DNA of 64,000 nt from Chromobacterium subtsugae (GCF_001676875.1 NZ_JYKA01000007.1:124001-188000); one strand, 5' to 3'. Numbered from the stretch's first letter, positions 28,803 to 42,036 are shown. The notes: a model not told the origin generated them from the letters alone. A program made the numbers and translations.

Positions 28803-29384
28803 TCAAGCCGGGATGGACAATTGCCGGCGCGCCCAGGCGACGATTTCCGGCAATACCTTCGGCCAGTTGTTCAGACGGTGGTCGTCGCCATTGAATACAG
28901 TTTGCCGGCTGTGGCGATAATGCGCCGCGGCTTCGCGCCAATCCAGCACCTCATCGCGGCTGCCCAGCAGCAGCCAGTAGCGCGCCGGGCTGGGTTTTTC
29001 CACCCGCTGCGCCTGCAGCGCGGCCAGGTCGGCGTCTCCCAGCGTGTAAACCTCGCCGGTGTACGGGTTGGTCTGCTCGCCGGCGAAACGTGCCAGATCG
29101 CGGTCCGGCCGCACCGCCGGATTGATCAGCGCCGCCGGACGATTTTGCTGTTCGGCCAGGAAGCCGGCGTAGAAGCCGCCGAGCGAGCTGCCGATCAAGA
29201 GCGTGTCCGCCGGCAGCGAGGCCAGCAGTTCGCCGGCCTGGCGGATGGCCTCGGCCGGATGCGGCGACAGCCGCGGGCAGTGGAACGTGATGTCGGGCGC
29301 GTGTCGGGCCAGCCAGGCGGCGGTTTCGCCGGCCTTGAGCGATTGCGGGCTGGAATTGAAGCCGTGCAGATAGACGATGTGCAT
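28803..29384 (-). CDS. YqiA-like alpha/beta-hydrolase (UPF0227)
   Basis: A 193-residue esterase-like protein: MHIVYLHGFNSSPQSLKA, the nucleophile elbow LLIGSSLGGFYAGFLAE, NPAVRPD, and a C-terminal DDHRL histidine, giving a Ser-Asp-His triad. E. coli YqiA hydrolyses short acyl esters. The physiological substrate is unknown. Longer frames reaching 30206 run over unrelated genes and were trimmed to the conserved MHIVYLHGF start. Confidence 0.88.
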   Translation of the reverse strand: MHIVYLHGFNSSPQSLKAGETAAWLARHAPDITFHCPRLSPHPAEAIRQAGELLASLPADTLLIGSSLGGFYAGFLAEQQNRPAALINPAVRPDRDLARFAGEQTNPYTGEVYTLGDADLAALQAQRVEKPSPARYWLLLGSRDEVLDWREAAAHYRHSRQTVFNGDDHRLNNWPKVLPEIVAWARRQLSIPA

Positions 29385-29570
29385 GAAGTTTGCCGCCGAT
29401 GTGATGGTCTGGATGTTACGACGCGGAATCGCGCTTGTCAGTTGCCGCCGACGGTCGACCGGCGTGTAAATTTGGAGTAAAAGCACTTTTCGCGCGATGC
29501 CGGCCATTGTCATCCGGCCGCGGCGGATGCTCAAATAAGCGACAAATATAAATATCGAGGAGAAAACGAC

Positions 29571-29978
29571 ATGACCACCCTGCCCGCCGCCGCGCCGACA
29601 GCCGCCCCGCATTCGCTGGAAAGCCTGATCGTGGCCTGCGGCTATCTGCAGCACAGCGCCCTGCTGTTCGCGCAGGATCTGGACAGCGACCTGGCGCTGA
29701 TCCGCTCCGGCTTCTGTCCGCGCCATCAGGTGCAATGGAACGCCCAGGGCGAAATGCGGGCGTGCGCCGAAGTTCACGACGAAGTGGACGCTCTGCTGCA
29801 AGGCAGCCATACCTTGCGTTTCGCGCTGCACGAAATGCTGATGCAGTTCGGTCCGGAAGTTTGCAACGAGGCGTTGGCCCGCATCATCCTGCAAGGCGTG
29901 CGCAGCCTGCCCGACTGGCACCAGGTGTGCCAGTCGCTGGCGGACTTGGGGCGCGGCCCGGTGCGCGTGGCCGCCTGA
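29571..29978 (+). CDS. Conserved-looking soluble protein of unknown function
   Basis: A 135-residue cytoplasmic protein without signal or membrane segments. It is mostly helical by composition (ESLIVACGYLQHSALLFAQDL; LRFALHEMLMQFGPEVCNEALARIILQ) and has four cysteines. GAGGAG precedes the ATG and an AT-rich TATAAATAT lies 24 bases upstream, so it is likely well expressed. No family recognised. Confidence 0.6.
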   Translation: MTTLPAAAPTAAPHSLESLIVACGYLQHSALLFAQDLDSDLALIRSGFCPRHQVQWNAQGEMRACAEVHDEVDALLQGSHTLRFALHEMLMQFGPEVCNEALARIILQGVRSLPDWHQVCQSLADLGRGPVRVAA

Positions 29979-30077
29979 GGCGCCGGTTGGCCGGGGCCCG
30001 CCGCAAGCGGGCGGGTTCCGGTTGTGTCCGAGCGGCGGCGGAGATAGGCTCGGAGGGCGATGCCGGAATTGCTTGCA

Positions 30078-30099
30078 AATAAATAGCGCGCTATTTATT
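30078..30099. promoter_or_regulatory. Palindromic operator upstream of ohrR
   Basis: A perfect 22-base palindrome with core AAATAGCGCGCTATTT (30081-30096), ending ten bases before the ohrR start. Length and AT-flanked centre fit an OhrR/MarR autoregulatory operator. Confidence 0.8.
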
Positions 30100-30108
30100 A
30101 TCGAGGGC

Positions 30109-30564
30109 ATGGAAAGCAAACCGACCCTTCCCTCCGACGCCGACGCGCTGCGGCTGGACCAGCAATTGTGCTTCGCCCTGTATTCCGCCTCGCTGGCGAT
30201 GAACAAGGCCTACCGCGACAGCCTGAAACCGCTTGGCCTCACCTATTCGCAGTATCTGGTGTTGCTGGTGTTGTGGGAGCAGGACCAGCGTTCAGTGTCC
30301 GACATCGGCGCCCGGCTCTACCTGGATTCGGCGACGCTGACGCCGCTTTTGAAGCGGATGGAGGCGGCGGGCTGGCTGCTGCGCGAACGGCTGTCCAGCG
30401 ACGAGCGGGTGGTGGTGGTGAGGCTGAGCGAGGCCGGGCGCGATCTGCGACGCCAGGCGGAAGCGATTCCGCGGCAGATGCTATGCCGCAGCGGACTGCC
30501 GCTGCCGGAGGCGCGGCAGTTGCGCGCGGCGCTGGGCGCGTTGCGCGACCAGTTGCTGCCATGA
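30109..30564 (+). CDS. ohrR: Organic-hydroperoxide-sensing MarR-family repressor
   Basis: A 151-residue winged-helix repressor: [63 protein letters not shown] are the OhrR hallmarks. Peroxide-sensing C21 and a second C126 match the positions of the two-cysteine Xanthomonas type, which forms an intersubunit disulfide on oxidation. It is followed by ohr and preceded by a perfect palindrome, giving the classic OhrR/Ohr switch. Confidence 0.94.
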   Translation: MESKPTLPSDADALRLDQQLCFALYSASLAMNKAYRDSLKPLGLTYSQYLVLLVLWEQDQRSVSDIGARLYLDSATLTPLLKRMEAAGWLLRERLSSDERVVVVRLSEAGRDLRRQAEAIPRQMLCRSGLPLPEARQLRAALGALRDQLLP

Positions 30565-30586
30565 AACCGGCAGGTTTTATGATTTG

Positions 30587-30600
30587 AATAGTGCACGATT
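30587..30600. promoter_or_regulatory. Probable second OhrR site, upstream of ohr
   Basis: AATAGTGCACGATT is a palindrome with one mismatched pair and shares the AATAG arm with the ohrR operator. An AATAGCTTATT follows at 30602. It suits OhrR control of ohr from its own promoter. Confidence 0.5.
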
Positions 30601-30646
30601 TAATAGCTTATTATTTTTCCACGGGAAGACTGTAAGGAGACGTACG

Positions 30647-31075
30647 ATGAATACCCTGCAAAAAGTGCTGTATACCGCCGAAGCCACCGCGTTCGGCGGC
30701 CGCGATGGCCGCGCCGAGTCCAGCGACCAGGCGCTGCAAGTGCAGTTGAGCACGCCGCGCGAACTGGGCGGCCTGGGCGGCGACGGCACCAACCCCGAGC
30801 AGCTGTTCGCCGCCGGTTATTCCGCCTGCTTCATCGGCGCGCTGAAGGTGGCGGCGATGCAGGCCAAGGTAGGCTTGCCGGCCGAGGTGTCGGTCAAGGG
30901 ACGGGTCTCCATCGGACCGATCGAGCACGGCTTCGGCATCGCGGCGCGGCTGGAGGTTTCGCTGCCGGGGCTGGAGCGCGCGACGGCGGAAGCGCTGGTG
31001 CAGGCGGCCCACCGCATCTGCCCGTATTCCAACGCCACGCGCGGCAATATCGAAGTGGAGCTGGCGCTGGCGTGA
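30647..31075 (+). CDS. ohr: Organic hydroperoxide reductase
   Basis: A 142-residue OsmC/Ohr enzyme that reduces lipid and organic hydroperoxides with a reactive dithiol. C61 ([12 protein letters not shown]) and C125 ([11 protein letters not shown]) are the catalytic pair; the Ohr [19 protein letters not shown] motifs are present. AAGGAG precedes the ATG. The upstream frame to 30584 is leader. Regulated by OhrR next door. Confidence 0.96.
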   Translation: MNTLQKVLYTAEATAFGGRDGRAESSDQALQVQLSTPRELGGLGGDGTNPEQLFAAGYSACFIGALKVAAMQAKVGLPAEVSVKGRVSIGPIEHGFGIAARLEVSLPGLERATAEALVQAAHRICPYSNATRGNIEVELALA

Positions 31076-31087
31076 GCGAAGCGGCCG

Positions 31088-32617
31088 TCAGGCGACGGTT
31101 TCGGACTGGTGGCTGGGCGACTGCTTGTTGCCGTACATCTTGCGGTCGGCCACCGCCAGCAATTCGTCTATCAGCAGGCCGTCCTCCGGATAGTAGGCGA
31201 TGCCTATGCTCACTCCCACCATGATGCGGTGCTGGTCCACCTGGTAGGGCAGCTGGATCGCCTGCTTCAGCCTGGCCATCACCTTGTCGGCCTCGCGGTT
31301 GGACTCGATGTCTTCCATCAGGATGACGAATTCGTCGCCGCCCAGCCGGGCGACGGTATCCTCGTTGCGGATCACGTCCTGAATGCGGGCGGCGATCAGC
31401 TGCAGCACCCGGTCGCCGGCGACGTGGCCGTAGGTGTCGTTGACCGGCTTGAAGCGGTCTAGGTCGAGGAATAGCAAGGCCAGGCGTTTGCCGCTGCGGT
31501 CGACGCGGCTGATCGCGTGCTGCAGCCGGTCGTAGAACAGGTTGCGGTTGGCCAGGCCGGTCAGCCGGTCGTGATTGGCCAGATGGAACAGATGGTTTTC
31601 GCGCTGGCGGCGGCTGTTGCTGCTGCGCACGAAGCTGTAGCCGGCCAGCGCGAGGCCGGTGCCCAGCAGCAGCGACAGCAGCAGCCACACCACCCACTCC
31701 AGCAGGCCGATCTGCGGCCAGCCCTGCTGCCAGTTGATGGTGAAACGCAGCGGCTGGCCGGGGCCGCCCAGCAACTGACTGGTTTCCAGCCGCGGAAACA
31801 GCAGGCGCTCCAGCGCGCCGGCGCGGGCGCTGCCCAGCAGCAGAGGCTGTCCGCCCGGCGGCCGCAGCGGGTCGTCGCGCTGCTGCACGCTGATCTCCAT
31901 GCCCGGCGGCAGCGGCGCGCCGCTGGGCAGCAGCGAGTCGGCGCGGATGAACAGCAGGGCGAAATGCTGCGGCTGCAGCTCCAGCAGCGCGCCGGACTGG
32001 TGGTTGTCTATGCTGCGCAGCAGCGCGTAGCCGGCCTCGCCGTTCGGCAGGCGCAGCTGGCGCGACAGCGTGGTGCGGCCGCTGTTGAGGCTGTCCTGCA
32101 GCGTTTGGCGCAACAGCGGCTGTTGCCATATGTCCATGCCCGCCAGCCGCAGATTGGCCTGCGATTGCGGTTCGGCGAACATCAGCGGGAAGTAGTCGTC
32201 CTGCAGCGGCAGCGGCAGCGGCTGGCCGGCGGCGTCCGGCGCATAGGGGCGCAGCCGGTAGCCGGCGCCGTACTCGCGTTGCAGCCAGCGGTTGTAGCTG
32301 TCCACCCGCGAGCGCGGCACGCGTTCGATATGGGCCAGGGTGATGATCTGCGGATAGCGGCGCAGCAGTTGCAGCACGAAGGGGTGTTTGCGGCGGGTTT
32401 CGTTGCGATGGTCGAGAGCGCTGAAGGTGGCGTAGCTGTCGAGCACGGTTTCATTGGTGAGCAGGCGTTGTTTCAACTGCTCGGACAATTGCTGGGACTG
32501 GCTGTTGAATTGCTGTTCCGCGCCCAGCAGCGAGCGGCTGGCAATCGACAGGGCCGCCAGCGAGCTCAGTATCAACCACAAGGTTATGCATCCAGCATAA
32601 ACCAGTCTTGCTTGCAT
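31088..32617 (-). CDS. CHASE-domain membrane diguanylate cyclase
   Basis: A 509-residue sensor enzyme. N-terminal transmembrane helix (~5-25), a periplasmic CHASE-type domain (~60-290; FPLMFAEPQSQANLRLAGMDIW is typical), a second helix (~307-328), then GGDEF from ~345 with DRLTGLANRNLF. The active site is ARLGGDEFVILMED and an I-site RNED lies five residues before it. It should respond to an extracellular ligand by making c-di-GMP with product inhibition. Confidence 0.9.
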   Translation of the reverse strand: MQARLVYAGCITLWLILSSLAALSIASRSLLGAEQQFNSQSQQLSEQLKQRLLTNETVLDSYATFSALDHRNETRRKHPFVLQLLRRYPQIITLAHIERVPRSRVDSYNRWLQREYGAGYRLRPYAPDAAGQPLPLPLQDDYFPLMFAEPQSQANLRLAGMDIWQQPLLRQTLQDSLNSGRTTLSRQLRLPNGEAGYALLRSIDNHQSGALLELQPQHFALLFIRADSLLPSGAPLPPGMEISVQQRDDPLRPPGGQPLLLGSARAGALERLLFPRLETSQLLGGPGQPLRFTINWQQGWPQIGLLEWVVWLLLSLLLGTGLALAGYSFVRSSNSRRQRENHLFHLANHDRLTGLANRNLFYDRLQHAISRVDRSGKRLALLFLDLDRFKPVNDTYGHVAGDRVLQLIAARIQDVIRNEDTVARLGGDEFVILMEDIESNREADKVMARLKQAIQLPYQVDQHRIMVGVSIGIAYYPEDGLLIDELLAVADRKMYGNKQSPSHQSETVA

Positions 32618-32704
32618 GTTAAAACCATCGACATATATTCGGCAATGGATGATTCTATAAGAATGGGCCCCTATTTTTTAGCAATAAATCAGGGAAAGCC
32701 GGAT

Positions 32705-33451
32705 TTAAGTAATAGTACGTAACAGTGGCGCGGCGCTCAGCGCGGACTTGATGGCGGGAATCTGGCGGCGGCTCACCGGCAGCGGATCGGCCACGTCGCG
32801 CAGCCGAATCACCCACTGTTCGTCGCCGTCCAGGCCGCTGCGGCGCAGCTCCTGGACCGCGTGGCGCATCACCAGGCAATTGCGGTGTATCCGCAGCGCC
32901 AGGCCGCCCAGCCGCTGCTCCAGCGTCACCAGCGCTTCGTCCAGCAGGTATTCGTTGTCGGGGGTGACCAGGGTGACGTATTTGAGCTCGGCCTTCAGGT
33001 AGCGCGCGTCGGCGAAGGGCACGGTCAGCAGCCGGCCGCGCTGGCGCACGGTGAAGCTAGGCGCCTCGGCCTGGCCGCCGCAGCGCGCCAGCGCTTTTTG
33101 CAGCGCCTGTTCCAGCCGTTCGCGCCGCACCGGCTTGAGCAGGTAGTCGGCGGCGTTCAGCTCGAAGGCCTCCACCGCGAAGTGGTCGTGCGCGGTGCTG
33201 AACACCAGCTGCGGCTGCAGCGGCCGCTGCCTGAGCTGGCGCGCCACCGCCATGCCGTCCAGGCCTGGCATGCTGACGTCCAGCAGCAGCACGTCGGCCG
33301 GATGCTGGGCCAGCCAGGCGAGGGCGGACTGGCCGTCGGCCAGGCAATGCACCTGGCTGACGCCGCAATCGGCCAGCAGCTGGCGCAGCCGTTCGCGCGC
33401 CAGCGCCTCATCGTCCACCACCACCACCCGCAGCTCGCTCAGAGCGCCCAT
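32705..33451 (-). CDS. LytTR-type response regulator (AlgR/LytR family)
   Basis: A 248-residue regulator with a receiver domain (DDE at 13-15, phospho-acceptor D58 in LLLDVSMPGLDG, K in YLLKPVRRE) and a C-terminal LytTR DNA-binding domain (VRQRGRLLTVPFADARYLKAELKYVTL, LRIHRNCLV). No LytS/AlgZ-type kinase is adjacent. Its start codon lies inside the last codons of the REC-TPR gene (13-base overlap), implying translational coupling and joint function. Confidence 0.88.
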   Translation of the reverse strand: MGALSELRVVVVDDEALARERLRQLLADCGVSQVHCLADGQSALAWLAQHPADVLLLDVSMPGLDGMAVARQLRQRPLQPQLVFSTAHDHFAVEAFELNAADYLLKPVRRERLEQALQKALARCGGQAEAPSFTVRQRGRLLTVPFADARYLKAELKYVTLVTPDNEYLLDEALVTLEQRLGGLALRIHRNCLVMRHAVQELRRSGLDGDEQWVIRLRDVADPLPVSRRQIPAIKSALSAAPLLRTIT

Positions 33452-35151
33452 TGCGGCTTGTCCATCTTGTCCACCAGCTGGCGCCAGGATTGCAGGATCT
33501 TCTGGAACTTGTTGTTGGTCGGCGCGATGTCGCGCACCTTGCCCAATAGCTCGTAGGCGCGGCGCATATGGCTTTCATGCCAGCCGTTCTGGCTGACGTG
33601 GGCCAGCACCGCGTTGACCAGGTTGAGCATGATCTGCACGTTTTGCGGCATTTCCTCCAGCGCTTTGGCGAAGCGGGCGATGGCGGTGTCCAGCTCGCCG
33701 CTTTGCGCTTCGCGCACCGCCTGGTTGTTCAGCTCCAGCACCGTCTTCACGTTCTGCGCGATCAGCTGGCGGCCGGCCTGGCCCATGCCCAGCTCTTCGA
33801 ACATGTCGCCGAAGTGGGCCAGCAGCTGTTCATCGTCGTGGTGGTTGCGCACCAGGTATTCCATCACTTCGTTGCCCTGCGGCTCGCGGCCCTGCTGGTA
33901 GCAGGCGCGGGCGTATTCCAGCTGCGCTTCCTGGTCCAGCTTGGCCGCCAGCGGCTTGAAGCGCTCGGTGGCGTCGGCCAGCAGTGCGGCGGCCTTGTCG
34001 GCGTTGCCGTTCTTGGCCTGCAACTGGCTGTCCACCACATTGGCCAGCCACTCCGCCTCTTCGTTGTAGCGGTAGTCGTGGCGCAGGCTGGCCAGCGTGC
34101 GGCCGGCGTTGGCGGCATCGCCGCGCGCCAGCTGGATGCGGGCCAGCGCCGCGTAATGGGTGGGGCTGCGGTGCCAGGTGTACTTGGCGATGTCCAGCGT
34201 CTGCTGGCAGGCGGCCTCGGCGGTGGCCAGGTCGTGGTTGAGCATCGCCACTTCGGCCAGCTGCTGCTGGCGGCGGAACACCGCCGGCGACATTTCGGCG
34301 GCGGTCTGCAGCGTGTGCTGCGCGCGTTCCAGATCGTGGTGGTTGCGGTAGAGCCGGGCCAGCCAGTCGTAGGCCTCCATCACTTGGCTGTTGTCGGCCA
34401 GCACCGCCTCGAACAGCAGCCGCGCCTCGTCCAGCGATTTGAGTCCGGCCAGCGATTTGGCCAGGCCCATCTTGGCCCAGGTGGCCGGTTTGAGGCGCAG
34501 CACCTGCATATAGGCGTCGCGGGCGGCGTCGTAATCCTCGATTTTCAGCGCCAGCGAGCCCTTGAGGCGCATGAAGTCGAACGCGAACTCGCCGTTTTCC
34601 TCTATCTTGCGGCCGCAGGCTTCGATGGCTGCCAGATACTCGTGACGCAGGATGTTTTCGTCCACCAGCCGGAACGCCTCGCGCTTGCGCATCGCCCGCT
34701 CCAACCGCTCGCGCAGCACCTCACCGGTGAAGGGTTTGAGCAGGTAGTCGTCCGGGGCCATCTCGGCAGCGGAAATCACCCGCTGCGAGCGGCGCTCGCC
34801 GGTGACGATCATGAACACGCAGGATTGCTTGAGCAGATTGCGCGCCCGGACTTCCTCGAACAGGTAGAGCCCGTCGTAGCCGTTGCCCAGATCGTAGTCG
34901 CACAGCACCACGTCGAACTCGTACTTGGCCATCTTGGCCAGTGCGTCGCCGGCCTTGGCCGCGTATTCGACCGAGTTGGCGCCGAACGACGACAGCGTCA
35001 TCGCCAGCGCCCGCTGCATCTGCGGCAGGCTGTCTATGATCAGGAACAGCCGTTTGGCGTAGGGATCGTCGTAAGCGTTGCGCTGGGGGGCGGCCCGCAC
35101 ATGGTGCGTCGGGCCGTTCGGCGCGGCCGGAGGGGGAGTGGATTCGCTCAT
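33439..35151 (-). CDS. Receiver-domain protein with long TPR region
   Basis: A 570-residue protein: a disordered N terminus (~35), a receiver domain (~35-160; VVLCDYDLGNGYDG holds the phospho-aspartate, LLKPFTGEVL the lysine) and a solenoid of TPR-like helices (~200-560). There is no DNA-binding or catalytic output. Such REC-TPR proteins probably act by phosphorylation-controlled protein binding. The start is uncertain: 35151 (MSEST) is used, but 35175 or 35211 are possible. It is translationally coupled to the LytTR regulator. Confidence 0.82.
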   Translation of the reverse strand: MSESTPPPAAPNGPTHHVRAAPQRNAYDDPYAKRLFLIIDSLPQMQRALAMTLSSFGANSVEYAAKAGDALAKMAKYEFDVVLCDYDLGNGYDGLYLFEEVRARNLLKQSCVFMIVTGERRSQRVISAAEMAPDDYLLKPFTGEVLRERLERAMRKREAFRLVDENILRHEYLAAIEACGRKIEENGEFAFDFMRLKGSLALKIEDYDAARDAYMQVLRLKPATWAKMGLAKSLAGLKSLDEARLLFEAVLADNSQVMEAYDWLARLYRNHHDLERAQHTLQTAAEMSPAVFRRQQQLAEVAMLNHDLATAEAACQQTLDIAKYTWHRSPTHYAALARIQLARGDAANAGRTLASLRHDYRYNEEAEWLANVVDSQLQAKNGNADKAAALLADATERFKPLAAKLDQEAQLEYARACYQQGREPQGNEVMEYLVRNHHDDEQLLAHFGDMFEELGMGQAGRQLIAQNVKTVLELNNQAVREAQSGELDTAIARFAKALEEMPQNVQIMLNLVNAVLAHVSQNGWHESHMRRAYELLGKVRDIAPTNNKFQKILQSWRQLVDKMDKPQWAL

Positions 35152-35236
35152 GGGGCTTTCGTCAGCTTGCGGCATGATCCTGTTTCGGTCGGATGGCGTC
35201 TCCGGCGGCATGCTCCCTCCCGGCGCCGGGCGCGGC

Positions 35237-37378
35237 TCAGGCCGGCGTCAGTTTTGCATAACGCAGATCCAGCCATTTCACCCCGTGTTCGGCGAAGTTG
35301 ATTTGCAAGCGCACGTCCTCCCCGCTGCCCTCCGCCTGGATCACCACGCCGACGCCGAATTTGGCGTGGCTGACCGACTGGCCGATGTTCAGGCCGTAGG
35401 CGTTCGCGGCCTGCAGGCGCGGCGTCCTGGAGGCGGCGCGCGCCGGCATGGGAGACGCGGGTGTTTTCACTGTAGCAGACAGCGAGTGGATCAGTTCCGC
35501 CGGAATCTCGTCGATGAAGCGCGACGGGATCGGGTAGCGGCTCTGGCCGTGCAGCATGCGGCTTTGCGCGCTGGACAGGTACAGGCGCTTGCGGGCGCGG
35601 GTGACCGCCACGTACATCAGCCGGCGCTCCTCCTGCAGGCCCTTGCCGTCCTGCAGGCTGTTTTCGTGCGGGAATAGGCCTTCTTCCAGGCCGGTGACGA
35701 ACACCGCGTCGAACTCCAGCCCCTTGGCGGCGTGCACCGTCATCAGCTGCAGCGCCTCGCTGCCGGCGTCGGCCTGGTGCTCGCCCGCTTCCAGGCTGGC
35801 GGCGGTGAGGAATTCGGTCAGCGCCTGGCTGGGGTCGTCCGGCAGGAAGCTGGCGGCGGCGTTGACCAGCTCGTCCAGGTTGGCCAGCCGCTCCTCGCCG
35901 TCCTTCTTGTCCTGCTCGTACATGTCGCGCAGGCCGCTGCGGTCGATGACCAGGCTGATGGTTTCGGCCAGGCTGAAGTCGCGGCTCTGTTCGCGCAGGC
36001 GTTCGATCAGCAGCACGAACTCGCCTACCTTGGCGGCGGTGCGGCCGCCGCCGCTCTGGCAGGCGGCCTGCCACAGCGACACGCCCTGCTCGCGGCCGAC
36101 GGCCTGCAGGCCTTCCACGCTGCGCGCGCCGATGCCGCGCGCCGGCGTGTTGATCACGCGCAGCAAGGCGTTGTCGTCGTCGGGGTTGGCCACCAGCCTG
36201 AGGTAGGCCAGCGCGTGCTTGATTTCCTGGCGTTCGAAGAAGCGCAGGCCGCCGTAGATCCGGTACGGGATCTGGGCGTTGACCAGCACGTGCTCCATCA
36301 GCCGCGATTGGGCGTTGGAGCGGTACAGCACCGCCACGTCGGACAGCGGCAGGCCGTCGCGGCGCAGCGCCTTGACTTCGTCGACGATGAACTCGGCTTC
36401 CTCGCCGTCGCTCATCGCCTGGAAGAAGCGGATCTTTTCGCCTTCGCCGGCGTCGGTCCACAGGTTTTTGCCCAGCCGGCCGTCGTTCTTTTCGATCAGC
36501 GCGTTGGCGGCGTTGAGGATGGTGCCCATCGAGCGGTAGTTCTGCTCCAGCCGCACCGGCTCGGCCACGTGGAAGTCGGCCAGCAGCGCGCGCATATTGC
36601 CGACTTCGGCGCCGCGGAAGGCGTAGATGCTCTGGTCGTCGTCGCCGACGGCGAACAGCGCGCCGTGCTCGCCGGCCAGCAGTTTCAGCCACGCGTATTG
36701 CAGGCGGTTGGTGTCCTGGAATTCGTCTACCAGGATGTGGGCGAAGCGGCTGCTGTAATGGGCGCGCAGCGCCTCGTTGCGCGACAGCAGTTCGTAGCTT
36801 CTGAGCAGCAGCTCGGCGAAGTCCACCACCCCTTCGCGCCGGCATTGGGCGTCGTAGGCGGCGTACAGCTCCACCAGCTTGGCTTCGTACGGGTTCAGCG
36901 CCGGCGGCAGCGCCTCGGCGCGCACGCCGGCTTCCTTGTTGCCGTTGATGAACGACTGCACCGCGCGCGGCGGGTATTTCTCGTCGGACAGCTCCAGGCT
37001 TTTCAGCAGGCGCTTGATCGCGGCCTGCTGGTCGGCGGAGTCGAGGATCTGGAAGGTTTGCGGCAGGCCGGCGTCGCGGTAGTGGATGCGCAGCAGGCGG
37101 TTGCACAGGCCGTGGAAAGTGCCTATCCACATCGTGCGCACATTCACCGGCACCTGGGCCGACAGCCGGGTCTGCATTTCGCGCGCGGCCTTGTTGGTGA
37201 AAGTCACCGCCAGAATGCCGGCCGGCGAGGTCTGAGCGGTGGACAACAGCCAGGCGATGCGGGTGGTCAGCACCCGGGTCTTGCCGCTGCCGGCGCCGGC
37301 CAGCACCAGCGCGCTCTTGGCGGGCCAGGTGACCGCGCGCAGTTGTTCGGGATTCAGGCCGGCTAACAGATCGCTCAT
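35237..37378 (-). CDS. uvrD: UvrD-type 3'-5' DNA helicase
   Basis: A 713-residue SF1A helicase acting in mismatch and excision repair. Motif I LVLAGAGSGKTRVL, motif II HILVDEFQDTNRLQ, motif III VGDDDQSIYAFRGA, motif IV VRLEQNYRS, and MTVHAAKGLEFDAVFVTGLEEG are all present. The C-terminal Tudor-like segment (VSHAKFGVGVVIQAEG) that separates UvrD/PcrA from Rep is also present. Start 37378 (MSDLLAGLNPEQ) matches family N termini better than 37408. Confidence 0.94.
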   Translation of the reverse strand: MSDLLAGLNPEQLRAVTWPAKSALVLAGAGSGKTRVLTTRIAWLLSTAQTSPAGILAVTFTNKAAREMQTRLSAQVPVNVRTMWIGTFHGLCNRLLRIHYRDAGLPQTFQILDSADQQAAIKRLLKSLELSDEKYPPRAVQSFINGNKEAGVRAEALPPALNPYEAKLVELYAAYDAQCRREGVVDFAELLLRSYELLSRNEALRAHYSSRFAHILVDEFQDTNRLQYAWLKLLAGEHGALFAVGDDDQSIYAFRGAEVGNMRALLADFHVAEPVRLEQNYRSMGTILNAANALIEKNDGRLGKNLWTDAGEGEKIRFFQAMSDGEEAEFIVDEVKALRRDGLPLSDVAVLYRSNAQSRLMEHVLVNAQIPYRIYGGLRFFERQEIKHALAYLRLVANPDDDNALLRVINTPARGIGARSVEGLQAVGREQGVSLWQAACQSGGGRTAAKVGEFVLLIERLREQSRDFSLAETISLVIDRSGLRDMYEQDKKDGEERLANLDELVNAAASFLPDDPSQALTEFLTAASLEAGEHQADAGSEALQLMTVHAAKGLEFDAVFVTGLEEGLFPHENSLQDGKGLQEERRLMYVAVTRARKRLYLSSAQSRMLHGQSRYPIPSRFIDEIPAELIHSLSATVKTPASPMPARAASRTPRLQAANAYGLNIGQSVSHAKFGVGVVIQAEGSGEDVRLQINFAEHGVKWLDLRYAKLTPA

Positions 37379-37444
37379 GACGGGACGTTTTCGCTGCAAA
37401 AACGCCATTTTAGCATGCGTGCCGCCAGGACAAGGCGGAGGGGC

Positions 37445-38206
37445 TTACTCCTGTGCCTGGTAATGCGCAAGCATGGTCTTGAGCTTGCCGTTCTTGTGCA
37501 ATCGATCCACGGCGCGGTTGAGTTCGGCCAGCTTGACCGGCGACTGCGACGACAGCGCGCACATGGTCGGCTGCGACGATACCACTAGCGGGTGCAGCTT
37601 GAAGGCGGCGGCTTCCTGCGCATGGGAGCGCGCCCACCAGACATAGATGAACTCAGTGACGATGGCGACATCGCTCAGCCGTTTTTCCAGCGATTTGAAC
37701 ATCAGATCGAAGCGGGCCTCGGTGTCCCGCGTGCTGCGGTTGCTAGACCACAGGTATTCCAGCTCGGGGTAATGGTAGCCGTGCTGGGTGCCGATGCGCT
37801 TGCCGGACAAATCGTCGAGCTGGCGGATGGCCGGCATGTTTTTCAGCGACAGCACGCGCTCGGTCAGCGGGTAAATTTCCCGGCTCCAGTTCAGCCGGGA
37901 AGAATTGCTATACCAGTCGGGATTGGCATTGCAGACGATGTCGACCTTGCCGGTTTCAACCGCGGACTCCACCCGGCGGCGCGCCAGAATGACGAACTGC
38001 GGCTTCATCCCCATTTCTTCGGCCAGCAGCATCCCCAGTTCGCGCGCCAGGCCGCCGGTCAGGGTATTGCCGTCTTCGGATAGCACCGCGATGGGGGCGG
38101 CATCGGTATCGGCCACCCCGATGCGCAGCTCGGCGGCCGCCAGCGAAGGAAGCGGCGCCAACAGCAACAGGCAGGGAAGCAGCCACTTTTTATGCAAACT
38201 GGCCAT
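37445..38206 (-). CDS. Periplasmic solute-binding protein, family 3 (second orphan)
   Basis: A 253-residue exported protein with signal MASLHKKWLLPCLLLLAPLPSLAAA. The mature part shows RIGVADTDAAPIAV, the SBP_bac_3 segment LARELGMLLAEEMGMKPQFVIL and KRIGTQHGYHYPELEYLW. As with the protein at 2699, no transporter is adjacent. Related stand-alone binding proteins act as sensory partners for kinases or cyclases; ligand unknown. Divergent from metH. Confidence 0.8.
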   Translation of the reverse strand: MASLHKKWLLPCLLLLAPLPSLAAAELRIGVADTDAAPIAVLSEDGNTLTGGLARELGMLLAEEMGMKPQFVILARRRVESAVETGKVDIVCNANPDWYSNSSRLNWSREIYPLTERVLSLKNMPAIRQLDDLSGKRIGTQHGYHYPELEYLWSSNRSTRDTEARFDLMFKSLEKRLSDVAIVTEFIYVWWARSHAQEAAAFKLHPLVVSSQPTMCALSSQSPVKLAELNRAVDRLHKNGKLKTMLAHYQAQE

Positions 38207-38325
38207 ATAGATGCTCTCTCTTAATTCTATTACCGGGTGTCTGATGCGCGGGATGCGGATGTTAAGATGAATCAGGAATACGCCGTAGCCTTGATATCGT
38301 TTTAGACAAAATAACTGCAAGCGAC

Positions 38326-42025
<3,700 letters not shown>

Positions 42026-42036
<11 letters not shown>

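Noticed and set aside
38207-38325. Cobalamin or SAM riboswitch before metH
   Set aside because: The leader is only 119 bases and no B12-box or SAM-type core could be seen.
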